From Candidatus Bathyarchaeota archaeon (GTDB taxonomy: Archaea; Thermoproteota; Bathyarchaeia; TCS64): a stretch of DNA of 5,113 bases. Position numbers and translations under genes: made by a program. The stretch's first letter is position 1; each line of letters starts with the position of its first letter. This document shows positions 1 through 5,113 of the stretch, piece after piece. The notes beneath the pieces were generated by a model, which saw only the letters and a list, made by a program, of their open reading frames with translations, did no database searches and had not been told where the DNA came from. The DNA lies in the NCBI GenBank assembly GCA_016934355.1, contig JAFGTA010000012.1:1-5113 (forward strand). The letters run 5' to 3'.

Positions 1-655
1 CGCCAACCACCACGATCTCCTCGGGCCTCGTGGAGCCGGGGAGCTCGGCTAAGACGTTTTGGGTCTTCAGCTTGGCCCTCTCGGACTGGACCATGATCCT
101 CGCCCGTTTGGCGCCGCTCTTGAGGAGCCTGAGCCCGTCCTCGAAGCTGATACGCACAGACGGATAGTTGCCGTAGTCCTTGCCCCGCGGGAACTGGCCC
201 CAGAAGTGTTTCCGCTGGACTTTGGGGTAGTTCTCGATGAATATGAAGCCCAAAGGCTTCCTCTTCGCGACCAGCTCGACGTTCTTCCGCTTCAGCCAGC
301 CTGTGACCACGATCTTGCCCTCTATCTCGGGGGTGAGGTACTCCTCGTCCGTGGTCTCAAGGTGGATGAGCTCACCCTCGACGCCGTCGGGGCCGGTGCT
401 GCCTATCATGCTCATCCCCTCGCACTCCACCGTCTCCCTGTACGGCGCGGTGACCTCAAGCATCTGTGAGGTGGTCCACCCCGTCTCGATCATGAACTCC
501 TGCCTCCAAGTCTTGAGGCCGAACCCCTTGAACACGGATTCGATGTAGTCGGCCGCAGCCGAGTCCTCGGGGCTGCCACCCGGCCTGGCACCAATCTCTA
601 CAGCCATCTTCTCGATGTGCTTGAACGCGTTCTCTCCGCTGAAAAGACCATTCAT
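1..655 (-). CDS. M28-family metallopeptidase, N-terminal part (cut by window edge)
   Basis: The frame is open from an ATG at 655 to the window edge, giving 218 residues with no stop. The start region (residues 8-38) has the helix common at the front of M28 aminopeptidases, with GARPGGS at 22-28 followed by an Ala-rich AAADYI helix. Residues ~70-195 are rich in beta strands (for example EGELIHLE, GKIVVTGW, PLGFIFIEN) and fit a PA-type insertion domain. From residue 200 comes NVLAELPGSTRPEEIVVVG, the strand that in this family runs directly into the first zinc ligand, G-x-H-x-D; the cut falls just before that His, so the metal site cannot be checked. No signal peptide or membrane helix is visible, so a cytoplasmic aminopeptidase or carboxypeptidase is likely. 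No in-frame ATG, GTG or TTG lies between the upstream stop and 655. It follows the membrane-ATPase gene after 37 bases with no clear TATA box, so co-transcription is inferred. Family call firm, substrate unknown. Confidence 0.85.
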   Translation of the reverse strand, partial: MNGLFSGENAFKHIEKMAVEIGARPGGSPEDSAAADYIESVFKGFGLKTWRQEFMIETGWTTSQMLEVTAPYRETVECEGMSMIGSTGPDGVEGELIHLETTDEEYLTPEIEGKIVVTGWLKRKNVELVAKRKPLGFIFIENYPKVQRKHFWGQFPRGKDYGNYPSVRISFEDGLRLLKSGAKRARIMVQSERAKLKTQNVLAELPGSTRPEEIVVVG

Positions 656-692
656 TTCAGAGAGACTGCCGCCCGCCGCCGGAAAAGACTTA

Positions 693-2657
693 CTACACCG
701 CTGTCTTGGTGGCGCCGCCGTGGTGGGTGAGCCTCGGCCTGACCTCCAGTATGAGCAGCGTGTCCGGCCCCAGGTTGGACTTATCCGCCCTGACTATGGC
801 CTGCCCGGTGTTCAGTTGGTGGGGCTCCACGGTGGTGCCGTCCACTATCTGCTTCAGCAGGCTACTGCTTATGACGTCGGATTTATGGAATATCTTGACG
901 TCGCTGCCCTTGATTACCTTGGGGTCCACGTCCTCGGGGAAGTGGGTATCCAGCATCAGCCACGTCCCTGCGTGCCGTTTCTTCCTGATCAAGTAGTTGA
1001 CGTAGTCTGTGAAGTCCTTGGATAGCCCTTTCCTGAGGTAGTCGTGGGCCTCGTTGATGACGAAGACGAACTGCTCACGGGCCGTGTTGTCGTTGTTTAT
1101 GAGGGCGCTTATCACAAGCATCATGACGCTGAACACGTCGTCCGGCTCCATCATTATCTTCCTTAGGTCGAAGACGTTGACGCCGCCTATGATGAGGTCA
1201 CCCATGAAGTCCCCCGCCACAAGGTAGTCCTCCAACGTCTCCAGCCTCATCATTGCAAAGCCCTTCTGGTTGGGGTTCAGGTCGCTGGCGTCCACGTTGC
1301 GGCGGATAGTGTTCAGCCCAAAGTCCCTGTCGTACTGGGTCTTCTTAATAATCTGGAAGATCTTCTTCACGTACATAGAGCCGCTCTTCTTACCAAGGCT
1401 CAGCACGTGAGGCCAGTCCTCCGCGGTGAGCCTAGTCGGGTTGATGCCTATCGGGTACACCTTCGTCCCGTAGTCGTCCTCAAACTTCTTACGCTCGTTC
1501 TGGTAGACAAAGGGGTCAACGAATATTCTGAAACCCGCCTTGGTTATGACCTGCCGCGGCCCCACGCCGTAGCCCTCCATGAGAACCGCCGCCTCCGCCC
1601 TGTCCGTGTTGGCGTCCGCGATGCTCCAGAACTCGCTCCTGAGGTCATCCCGGGGCTTATGGAACACAATGATCGTCGCCGGCTTACGCACCTGGCTGAT
1701 GCCCTGTATCGACTTTGAGAGAAGCATCTCGCTTATGACGCCTATGGTGTACCCCTTACCGCTTCCCTGCTTACCGCAGACGAACACGATATGCGGCTCG
1801 TTGAGGTCCACCGCAACCAAATCCTCGCCCGCCTTACCTATGATCCCCCACTGCTCTGGCATCCTGTCGCTGCCGAGGTAGATATCCGGCTGGACGGTGC
1901 TCTCGATGATCGGCTCAGGCTCTGGCGGGGTCACCGGTTCAGGCTCTGGCTCCGGCTCATGCTCAGGCTCTGGCTCAGGGGCGGTGGGCGCCGGAGACAC
2001 AGCCTCCATTGGCTCAGGTTCAGGCTCTGTCGCTGCCTCCGGCTCCGGGAAGTCGAAGAACAGGGCGGGTTCCTCCCCGTACGCCTGCGCCTCCATGAAA
2101 GGCCCGGGGGACGGCTCATACGTCTCCGCGGGTTCGGTTGGCAGGGGCTCCTCGGAGCCGCGGCTTCTCACCCACCCGATCAGTATGAACCTGACGAAGT
2201 AGACCACGATAGAGAGAGAAAACGAGGCGACGCAGAAGCCTACGACCCGGCTCTCAGACACCAAGCCGAACAACGGGTTCACGTCCCATGGATAGACCAG
2301 AGTCAAGTCGCTGTAGACTAAGGCGTCCAGCAGCACGTGCCCCCACGCCCCCAGCAGCCCCGCGACCAGATAGCGCCGCACGCCATCCCCCTGGGGCAGC
2401 CCCGTCGCCTCCATGACGCCTTTGGTTCGGCCCCTCAGCAAGTACATGACAAGAGCGAGTAACAGACCCGCTACGCCGCTGACGACGAGGCTGTGGAACG
2501 GCCCGTGCAGCGGCAGCTGAAGCCCGAGGAGGAACACCGCGAGCGGCTCAAGGTCCAGCATTATGGATGCCACTAGGAACGTGGGCGTGTCCAGCAACGG
2601 GTAAACTAGGAGGGCTACCAGGAGCGCTGGCCCCAAGTGCAGGGGTGTAAACGGCAT
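693..2657 (-). CDS. DUF457/YdjM-like membrane domain fused to HerA/FtsK-like P-loop ATPase
   Basis: This is a 654-residue, three-part protein. Residues 1-163 form a membrane domain with hydrophobic segments at about 9-22, 26-47, 56-74, 97-115 and 138-163. It carries the conserved polar residues of the DUF457 'metal-dependent hydrolase' (YdjM-like) family: H7, D35-x-E37, H51-x3-H55 and H107-x3-D111. Residues 168-258 are an acidic Pro/Glu linker. Residues 268-640 are a HerA/FtsK-superfamily ATPase: a GIIGK lead-in at 271-275, Walker A GKQGSGKG at 295-302, Walker B FVFVINEAHD at 530-539, a basic RKKRH stretch at 558-562 and a sensor-like LMLDTHFP at 567-574. The last helix is followed by R164 and R166, suggesting the ATPase faces the cytoplasm. 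No HAS-barrel of the HerA DNA pump is evident. G302 and N535 replace the usual Ser/Thr and Asp. The ATG at 2657 begins the family-typical MPFTPLHLGPALL. It could be a membrane-anchored DNA or protein translocase; substrate and activity are unknown. Confidence 0.85.
   Translation of the reverse strand: MPFTPLHLGPALLVALLVYPLLDTPTFLVASIMLDLEPLAVFLLGLQLPLHGPFHSLVVSGVAGLLLALVMYLLRGRTKGVMEATGLPQGDGVRRYLVAGLLGAWGHVLLDALVYSDLTLVYPWDVNPLFGLVSESRVVGFCVASFSLSIVVYFVRFILIGWVRSRGSEEPLPTEPAETYEPSPGPFMEAQAYGEEPALFFDFPEPEAATEPEPEPMEAVSPAPTAPEPEPEHEPEPEPEPVTPPEPEPIIESTVQPDIYLGSDRMPEQWGIIGKAGEDLVAVDLNEPHIVFVCGKQGSGKGYTIGVISEMLLSKSIQGISQVRKPATIIVFHKPRDDLRSEFWSIADANTDRAEAAVLMEGYGVGPRQVITKAGFRIFVDPFVYQNERKKFEDDYGTKVYPIGINPTRLTAEDWPHVLSLGKKSGSMYVKKIFQIIKKTQYDRDFGLNTIRRNVDASDLNPNQKGFAMMRLETLEDYLVAGDFMGDLIIGGVNVFDLRKIMMEPDDVFSVMMLVISALINNDNTAREQFVFVINEAHDYLRKGLSKDFTDYVNYLIRKKRHAGTWLMLDTHFPEDVDPKVIKGSDVKIFHKSDVISSSLLKQIVDGTTVEPHQLNTGQAIVRADKSNLGPDTLLILEVRPRLTHHGGATKTAV
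1911..2048 (-). repeat. Degenerate hexamer tract encoding Pro-Glu repeats
   Basis: Two blocks, 1911-1976 (residues 228-249) and 2004-2048 (residues 204-218), consist largely of Pro-Glu dipeptide codons. They are built from variants of a 6-base unit (GGCTCA, GGCTCT, GGCTCC or GGTTCA on the plus strand). About 27 bases encoding an Ala/Pro/Ser stretch separate them. The product is a flexible, strongly acidic spacer between the membrane domain and the ATPase. Such tracts can change length by slippage while staying in frame, since six bases are two codons. Confidence 0.8.
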
Positions 2658-2666
2658 CCACCCACC
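2658..2666 (-). promoter_or_regulatory. Possible ribosome-binding sequence abutting the fusion-gene start
   Basis: The transcript reads GGTGGGTGG immediately before the ATG at 2657. The first GGTG lies five bases from the start codon and could pair with the anti-Shine-Dalgarno sequence. However, the TATA element upstream predicts a transcript start near 2660, which would leave little of this sequence in the mRNA, so leaderless translation is an equally good reading. Confidence 0.35.
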
Positions 2667-2680
2667 AATACGGTGCAGCC

Positions 2681-2690
2681 AATATAAAAA
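2681..2690 (-). promoter_or_regulatory. Archaeal TATA element for the membrane-ATPase gene
   Basis: The minus strand reads TTTTTATATT here, inside a 49-base intergenic gap. Its centre is about 28 bases before the ATG at 2657. With the usual archaeal TATA-to-start distance of roughly 26-27 bases, transcription would begin within a few bases of the start codon, giving a leaderless or nearly leaderless mRNA. The gene may thus have its own promoter, independent of the nfn operon. Confidence 0.55.
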
Positions 2691-2702
2691 CTAGGAAAAA
2701 AA
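2686..2702 (-). terminator. T-tract terminator after nfnB
   Basis: Four bases after the nfnB stop codon the minus strand carries T7 (2696-2702), then CCTAG, then T5 (2686-2690). Runs of T on the non-template strand are the main intrinsic termination signal for archaeal RNA polymerase, and no strong hairpin is needed. The second T run is also part of the TATA element of the next gene, so the two signals share bases. Confidence 0.55.
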
Positions 2703-2706
2703 CCGG

Positions 2707-4095
2707 CTACTTCTTCCTGAGGAACCCGTCGATTGCCGCCGCAGCCTTCTTCCCGGCACCCATGGCGCTGATGACAGTCGCCGCGCCCGTCGCCACGTCT
2801 CCGCCGGCGTAGACGCCCTTGAGCGTCGTCTCCATGGTCTCCTCGTCCGTGATGATGGTGCCATACCTCGTCACCTCTAGGCCCTCCGTGGTCTGCTGGA
2901 TTATCGGGTTCGGGCTCTGACCTATGGCGATGACCACGGTGTCCACGGGCAGCCTCCACTCGCTCCCGGGCATGGGCTCGGGGCGCCTGCGACCTGAGTC
3001 GTCCGCCGCGCCCAGCTGCATCCGTAGGAGCTCCATCTCCTTTACGTTCCCCCGGCCGTCGCCGATGAACCGCACCGGGTTGTTGAGCAGCGTGAATATG
3101 ATGCCCTCCTCCTCGGCGTTCTCGACCTCCTCGTGGCGAGCAGGCAGCTCGCTCATGCCTCGCCTGTAGATGATGTAGACCTTCTCGGCGCCTAGCCTGA
3201 GGCTGCAGCGCGCCGAGTCCATGGCGACGTTGCCTCCGCCTATGATGGCGACGTTCTTGCCGACGTCTATGGGGGTGTCGTACTCTGGGAACCTGTAAGC
3301 CTTCATGAGGTTCGTCCTGATGAGGAACTCGTTGGCGCTGTAGATGCCGTTCAGGTTCTCCCCGGGAACCCTGAGGAACCTGGGAAGCCCTGCGCCGCTG
3401 CCGATGAATACGGCGCTGAACCCGCTGTCGAACAGCTCCTTCACGGTGTAGAGCTTGCCGATCATGCTGTCGAGGTGTATCTCGACGCCCAGCGTCTTGA
3501 TGTACTCGACCTCGGCCTGCACAATCTCCTTAGGCAGCCTGAACTGGGGGATGCCGTACATCAGCACCCCTCCGGCGACGTGAAGCGCCTCGAACATCTC
3601 GACCTCGTGCCCCATCTTAACAAGCTCGGCGGCTGTCGTCAGCCCCGCGGGACCGGCGCCCACCACCGCGACCTTGAACCCGGTGGATTCAGGGACCACA
3701 GGCGTCTCGAGGCCCTTCTCGCGCTCATAGTCGGCTACGAAGCGTTCGAGGCGGCCGATTCCCACGGGGTCTCCCCTGATTCCGAGGACGCAGAACTTTT
3801 GGCACTGGTTCTCCTGTGGGCAGACGCGGCCGCAGATGGCTGGGAGCGCGTTGGTCTCCTTCACCTTCCAAGCGGCCTCGATGAACTTGCCCTCCTTGAT
3901 GAGCTTGATGAACGCGGGTATGTCGATGCCGACGGGGCAGCCCTTCATGCACTGGGGGTTCTTGCACTGGAGGCACCTCTCCGCCTCCTCTACCGCCATC
4001 TCATCTGTGAAGCCCTGCGCGACCTCGAGGAAGTTGTTGACCCTCTCGTCTACGCTCTGCTTGGGCATGTCGACCTGCGGCTTGTTGAACGCCAT
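2707..4095 (-). CDS. nfnB: NfnB/SudA-type large subunit: FAD, iron-sulfur NADPH oxidoreductase (GltD/GltA-like)
   Basis: The 462-residue length is normal for NfnB, SudA and stand-alone 'GltA' proteins. The N-terminal iron-sulfur region has eight Cys in the expected spacing: C41-x2-C44-x4-C49-x3-C53 and C88-x3-C92-x5-C98-x3-C102, with Glu95 in the CPQE context. An FAD-binding Rossmann motif GAGPAG lies at 146-151, followed by GGVLMYGIPQFRLPK at 175-189. A second nucleotide fold begins with IIGGGNVAMDSAR at 284-296, with YRRG nearby, which is typical of the NADP-binding domain. GGDV at 431-434 closes the FAD site. In characterised NfnAB the large subunit holds the bifurcating FAD and two 4Fe-4S clusters, oxidising NADPH to reduce ferredoxin and NAD, or the reverse. 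The start overlaps the nfnA stop by one base (TGATG), and GGAGG/GAGG lie 10 and 4 bases upstream, so translational coupling is likely. Glutamate synthase small subunit is the alternative, but no large subunit is adjacent. Confidence 0.92.
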   Translation of the reverse strand: MAFNKPQVDMPKQSVDERVNNFLEVAQGFTDEMAVEEAERCLQCKNPQCMKGCPVGIDIPAFIKLIKEGKFIEAAWKVKETNALPAICGRVCPQENQCQKFCVLGIRGDPVGIGRLERFVADYEREKGLETPVVPESTGFKVAVVGAGPAGLTTAAELVKMGHEVEMFEALHVAGGVLMYGIPQFRLPKEIVQAEVEYIKTLGVEIHLDSMIGKLYTVKELFDSGFSAVFIGSGAGLPRFLRVPGENLNGIYSANEFLIRTNLMKAYRFPEYDTPIDVGKNVAIIGGGNVAMDSARCSLRLGAEKVYIIYRRGMSELPARHEEVENAEEEGIIFTLLNNPVRFIGDGRGNVKEMELLRMQLGAADDSGRRRPEPMPGSEWRLPVDTVVIAIGQSPNPIIQQTTEGLEVTRYGTIITDEETMETTLKGVYAGGDVATGAATVISAMGAGKKAAAAIDGFLRKK

Positions 4096-4919
4096 CAGTC
4101 CTCTGCCTCCCTGTTGTAGACAACCATGGCAATCTTCTCCTGCGGGTTGTAGAGCCTCATCCTCATGATGAGCTCGTCGAAGTCCACCTGATGGCCGTCG
4201 AACTCTGGGCCGTCAACGCAACTGAACCGGGTGTCACCGGCGACGGTGACGCGGCAGGCGCCGCACATCCCCATGCCGTCCACCATTATGGGGAAAAGGT
4301 TGACGTTCGTAGGAATCCCGTAGGGTAGGGTCCTGTCGCAGAGGTTCTTCTGGAGGCTCGTCGGCCCGATGGTGAACACGTGGTCGAATGCCTGCTTGCC
4401 GAGGAGCTCGTCCACTATCTCCATGCCGTTGAGGCCGTAGCTGCCGTCGTCTGTGCAGATGTAAGCCTCGTCCGCGGCCTCCTTCAACTCTTCCTCAAGC
4501 ATCACGTGGTCTTTGTTCCTGAACCCGAAGACTGCCGTGACGTGGTTCCCCGCCTCCTTGAACGCCCTGATCTGGTACAGCATGGCGCCGACGAAGACGC
4601 CTCCGCCGACGCAGAGAATATTGCCGTAGTCTTTGATCTCTGTGGCGTTGCCGAGTGGACCCGCGAAGTTCAGTATCTCGTCGCCGACGCCGAGCGCCCC
4701 CAGCTCGGTGGATGACTTGCCGACCTCCGCGAAGTATATGAGCACGGTTCCCTCCTCGGGGTCCGTGCCAGCGACTGTGATGGGGAGACGTTCCCCTGTC
4801 TCCTTCGCCCTGACTATAACGAACTGGCCCGGGACTGCCTTGTGGGCGACGGCGGGGGCGTGCACGTTGAACATCTTGACGTTGGGGGTGAGCTCTTGCT
4901 TCGTAACTATCTTGTACAT
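4095..4919 (-). CDS. nfnA: NfnA/SudB-type small subunit: FAD, 2Fe-2S ferredoxin-NADP reductase-like
   Basis: This 274-residue protein has the ferredoxin-NADP reductase layout. A beta-barrel FAD domain occupies residues 1-95, with the flavin motif R44-L-P46-I-T48. An NAD(H)-binding Rossmann domain follows at ~98-200, starting ILCVGGGVFVGAM, with TDDGSYG further on. A C-terminal 2Fe-2S region has D214, C219, C222 and C234 (DGMGMCGACR, then FSCVDG). Three Cys plus one Asp is the ligand set described for NfnA, which supports this identity over the four-Cys dihydroorotate dehydrogenase electron-transfer subunit PyrK. In the known complex it passes electrons between NAD(H) and the large-subunit flavin. 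The glycine-rich loop reads GGGVFVGAM, not the more usual GGGVG-x-AP type. The ATG at 4919 is preceded by GGTGA at a 4-base spacing, so the start is secure. It is the first gene of the nfnA-nfnB operon. Confidence 0.92.
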   Translation of the reverse strand: MYKIVTKQELTPNVKMFNVHAPAVAHKAVPGQFVIVRAKETGERLPITVAGTDPEEGTVLIYFAEVGKSSTELGALGVGDEILNFAGPLGNATEIKDYGNILCVGGGVFVGAMLYQIRAFKEAGNHVTAVFGFRNKDHVMLEEELKEAADEAYICTDDGSYGLNGMEIVDELLGKQAFDHVFTIGPTSLQKNLCDRTLPYGIPTNVNLFPIMVDGMGMCGACRVTVAGDTRFSCVDGPEFDGHQVDFDELIMRMRLYNPQEKIAMVVYNREAED

Positions 4920-4923
4920 GCGT

Positions 4924-4928
4924 TCACC
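4924..4928 (-). promoter_or_regulatory. Ribosome-binding site of nfnA
   Basis: The minus strand reads GGTGA four bases before the ATG, a good match to the archaeal anti-Shine-Dalgarno sequence. It lies inside the leader predicted from the TATA element at 4965-4974, and it supports the start at 4919. Confidence 0.6.
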
Positions 4929-4964
4929 ACGGGTGAGCCGAATCTGAATAAGGAAGCCTTACCT

Positions 4965-4974
4965 ATTAATAAAA
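4965..4974 (-). promoter_or_regulatory. Archaeal TATA element for the nfn operon
   Basis: The minus strand reads TTTTATTAAT, the most A/T-rich stretch in the intergenic region. Placing the start of transcription about 26-27 bases downstream puts it near 4944 and gives a leader of about 24 bases that contains the GGTGA site. The spacing is consistent, but no B-recognition element is clear. Confidence 0.6.
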
Positions 4975-4983
4975 TTGAGGTTC

Positions 4984-5004
4984 TGGGCGCTGGTTGTACG
5001 CCCA
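4984..5004. promoter_or_regulatory. Inverted repeat TGGGCG-N9-CGCCCA upstream of the nfn promoter
   Basis: A perfect 6-base inverted repeat occupies 4984-4989 and 4999-5004, ending ten bases before the TATA element as read on the minus strand. It could be an operator or activator site for the nfn operon, or an RNA hairpin in the 3' region of the preceding transcript. An overlapping alternative pairing, GGTT (4992-4995) with AACC (5004-5007), is also possible. No known regulator's site is recognised. Confidence 0.4.
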
Positions 5005-5012
5005 ACCTTCGT

Positions 5013-5018
5013 AAAAAA
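5013..5018 (-). terminator. Second T6 tract downstream of the upstream gene
   Basis: A second run of six T on the minus strand lies about 30 bases beyond the first hairpin terminator. Weak pairing is possible before it (CTAC with GTAG, or CTGC with GCAG, in 5020-5042). It may act as a backup termination signal insulating the nfn operon. The T run is clear; the hairpin is weak. Confidence 0.35.
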
Positions 5019-5044
5019 CCTGCCCCGATCTACCGCAGTAGTAC

Positions 5045-5070
5045 AAAAAACGTGGGCGTTTCCGCCTACG
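5045..5070 (-). terminator. Hairpin plus T6 terminator with GAAA tetraloop
   Basis: On the minus strand, CGTAGGCG (5070-5063) pairs with CGCCCACG (5058-5051) around a GAAA loop. Seven of the eight positions pair; one A-C mismatch lies third from the outer end after the first U-A pair. Six T follow at once (5050-5045). This is the classic Rho-independent layout, and the stem includes the TAG stop codon (5068-5066) of the upstream frame. A GNRA tetraloop adds stability. Confidence 0.7.
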
Positions 5071-5113
5071 TCCAGAGGCCCGGTACGTCGCCCCAGATGG
5101 CGTCCCACCAGTC
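5066..5113 (-). CDS. C-terminal end of an unidentified Trp-rich protein (cut by window edge)
   Basis: Reading in from the window edge gives DWWDAIWGDVPGLWT and a TAG stop at 5068-5066. Nine of the 15 third codon positions are C and five are G, matching the neighbouring genes, and a hairpin terminator begins at the stop. Together these favour a true gene end. Four of 15 residues are Trp and three are Asp, which could be an amphipathic tail, but the fragment is too short to assign a family. The other two frames continue into the hairpin and T run and look less gene-like. Confidence 0.5.
   Translation of the reverse strand, partial: DWWDAIWGDVPGLWT

Noticed and set aside
59..1025. Several plus-strand open frames
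   Set aside because: They are antisense to the M28 peptidase and the ATPase fusion, and their translations show no recognisable domain.
1897..2202. Plus-strand open frame with a striking Gly-Ser repeat
   Set aside because: It is the antisense reading of the Pro-Glu hexamer tract in the membrane-ATPase gene; it has no ribosome-binding site or family resemblance.
693..2657. Assembly error or frameshift creating the membrane-ATPase fusion
   Set aside because: The frame is continuous through a composition-consistent linker, with no leftover start, stop or TATA signal between the halves. A chimeric assembly cannot be fully excluded but nothing points to it.
2615..2959. Minus-strand open frame, His/Arg/Gly-rich, bridging nfnB and the ATPase gene
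   Set aside because: It is an out-of-frame reading through nfnB, the terminator region and the start of the next gene, and its composition is unlike a real protein.
2707..4095. Glutamate synthase small subunit (GltD) as the identity of the large flavoprotein
   Set aside because: The adjacent, overlapping NfnA-like gene and the absence of a glutamate synthase large subunit favour NfnB/SudA, though many databases would label it GltA.
3475..4119. Long plus-strand open frame (214 codons)
   Set aside because: It lies antisense to nfnB, whose motifs are unmistakable. Long antisense frames are expected in GC-rich coding DNA.
4975..5065. Small RNA, tRNA or riboswitch in the intergenic region
   Set aside because: No cloverleaf or known riboswitch core was found. 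The hairpins present are explained as terminators or a possible operator.

Overview
The window looks like a fragment of a GC-rich archaeal chromosome. The pointers are archaeal-style TATA elements 25-50 bases ahead of two start codons, T-tract termination signals, GGTGA/GGAGG ribosome-binding sites, and a DUF457-type membrane domain fused to a HerA/FtsK-superfamily ATPase. A TACK-group lineage such as Bathyarchaeia seems plausible from the flavour of the proteins, but that is an impression and not a result. All genes recognised lie on the minus strand, so transcription runs from high to low coordinates. Coding density is high and no mobile element, CRISPR array or RNA gene was seen.

In transcription order: (1) the last 15 codons of an unidentified Trp-rich protein (5066-5113), ending in a hairpin plus T6 terminator; (2) a 146-base intergenic stretch holding a second T6 tract, a 6-bp perfect inverted repeat and a TATA element; (3) an overlapping gene pair, nfnA-nfnB (4919-2707), for the two subunits of an NfnAB/SudBA-type flavo-iron-sulfur enzyme, which in characterised organisms couples NADH, NADPH and ferredoxin pools by electron bifurcation; (4) a 49-base gap where the T-tract terminator of nfnB and the TATA element of the next gene nearly coincide; (5) a 654-residue fusion of an N-terminal five-helix DUF457/YdjM-like membrane domain, a Pro-Glu repeat linker and a C-terminal HerA-like P-loop ATPase (2657-693); (6) after 37 bases without an obvious promoter, the 5' part of an M28-family zinc peptidase with a PA-type insertion (655 to the window edge).

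The nfn pair is a well-understood redox housekeeping operon. The more unusual part is the membrane-ATPase fusion, probably co-transcribed with the M28 peptidase. Its Walker A motif ends GKG instead of GK[ST], and its Walker B reads NEAH instead of DEAH. Both usual Mg-coordinating side chains are therefore replaced while the catalytic Glu is kept. No function can be assigned to it from sequence alone.
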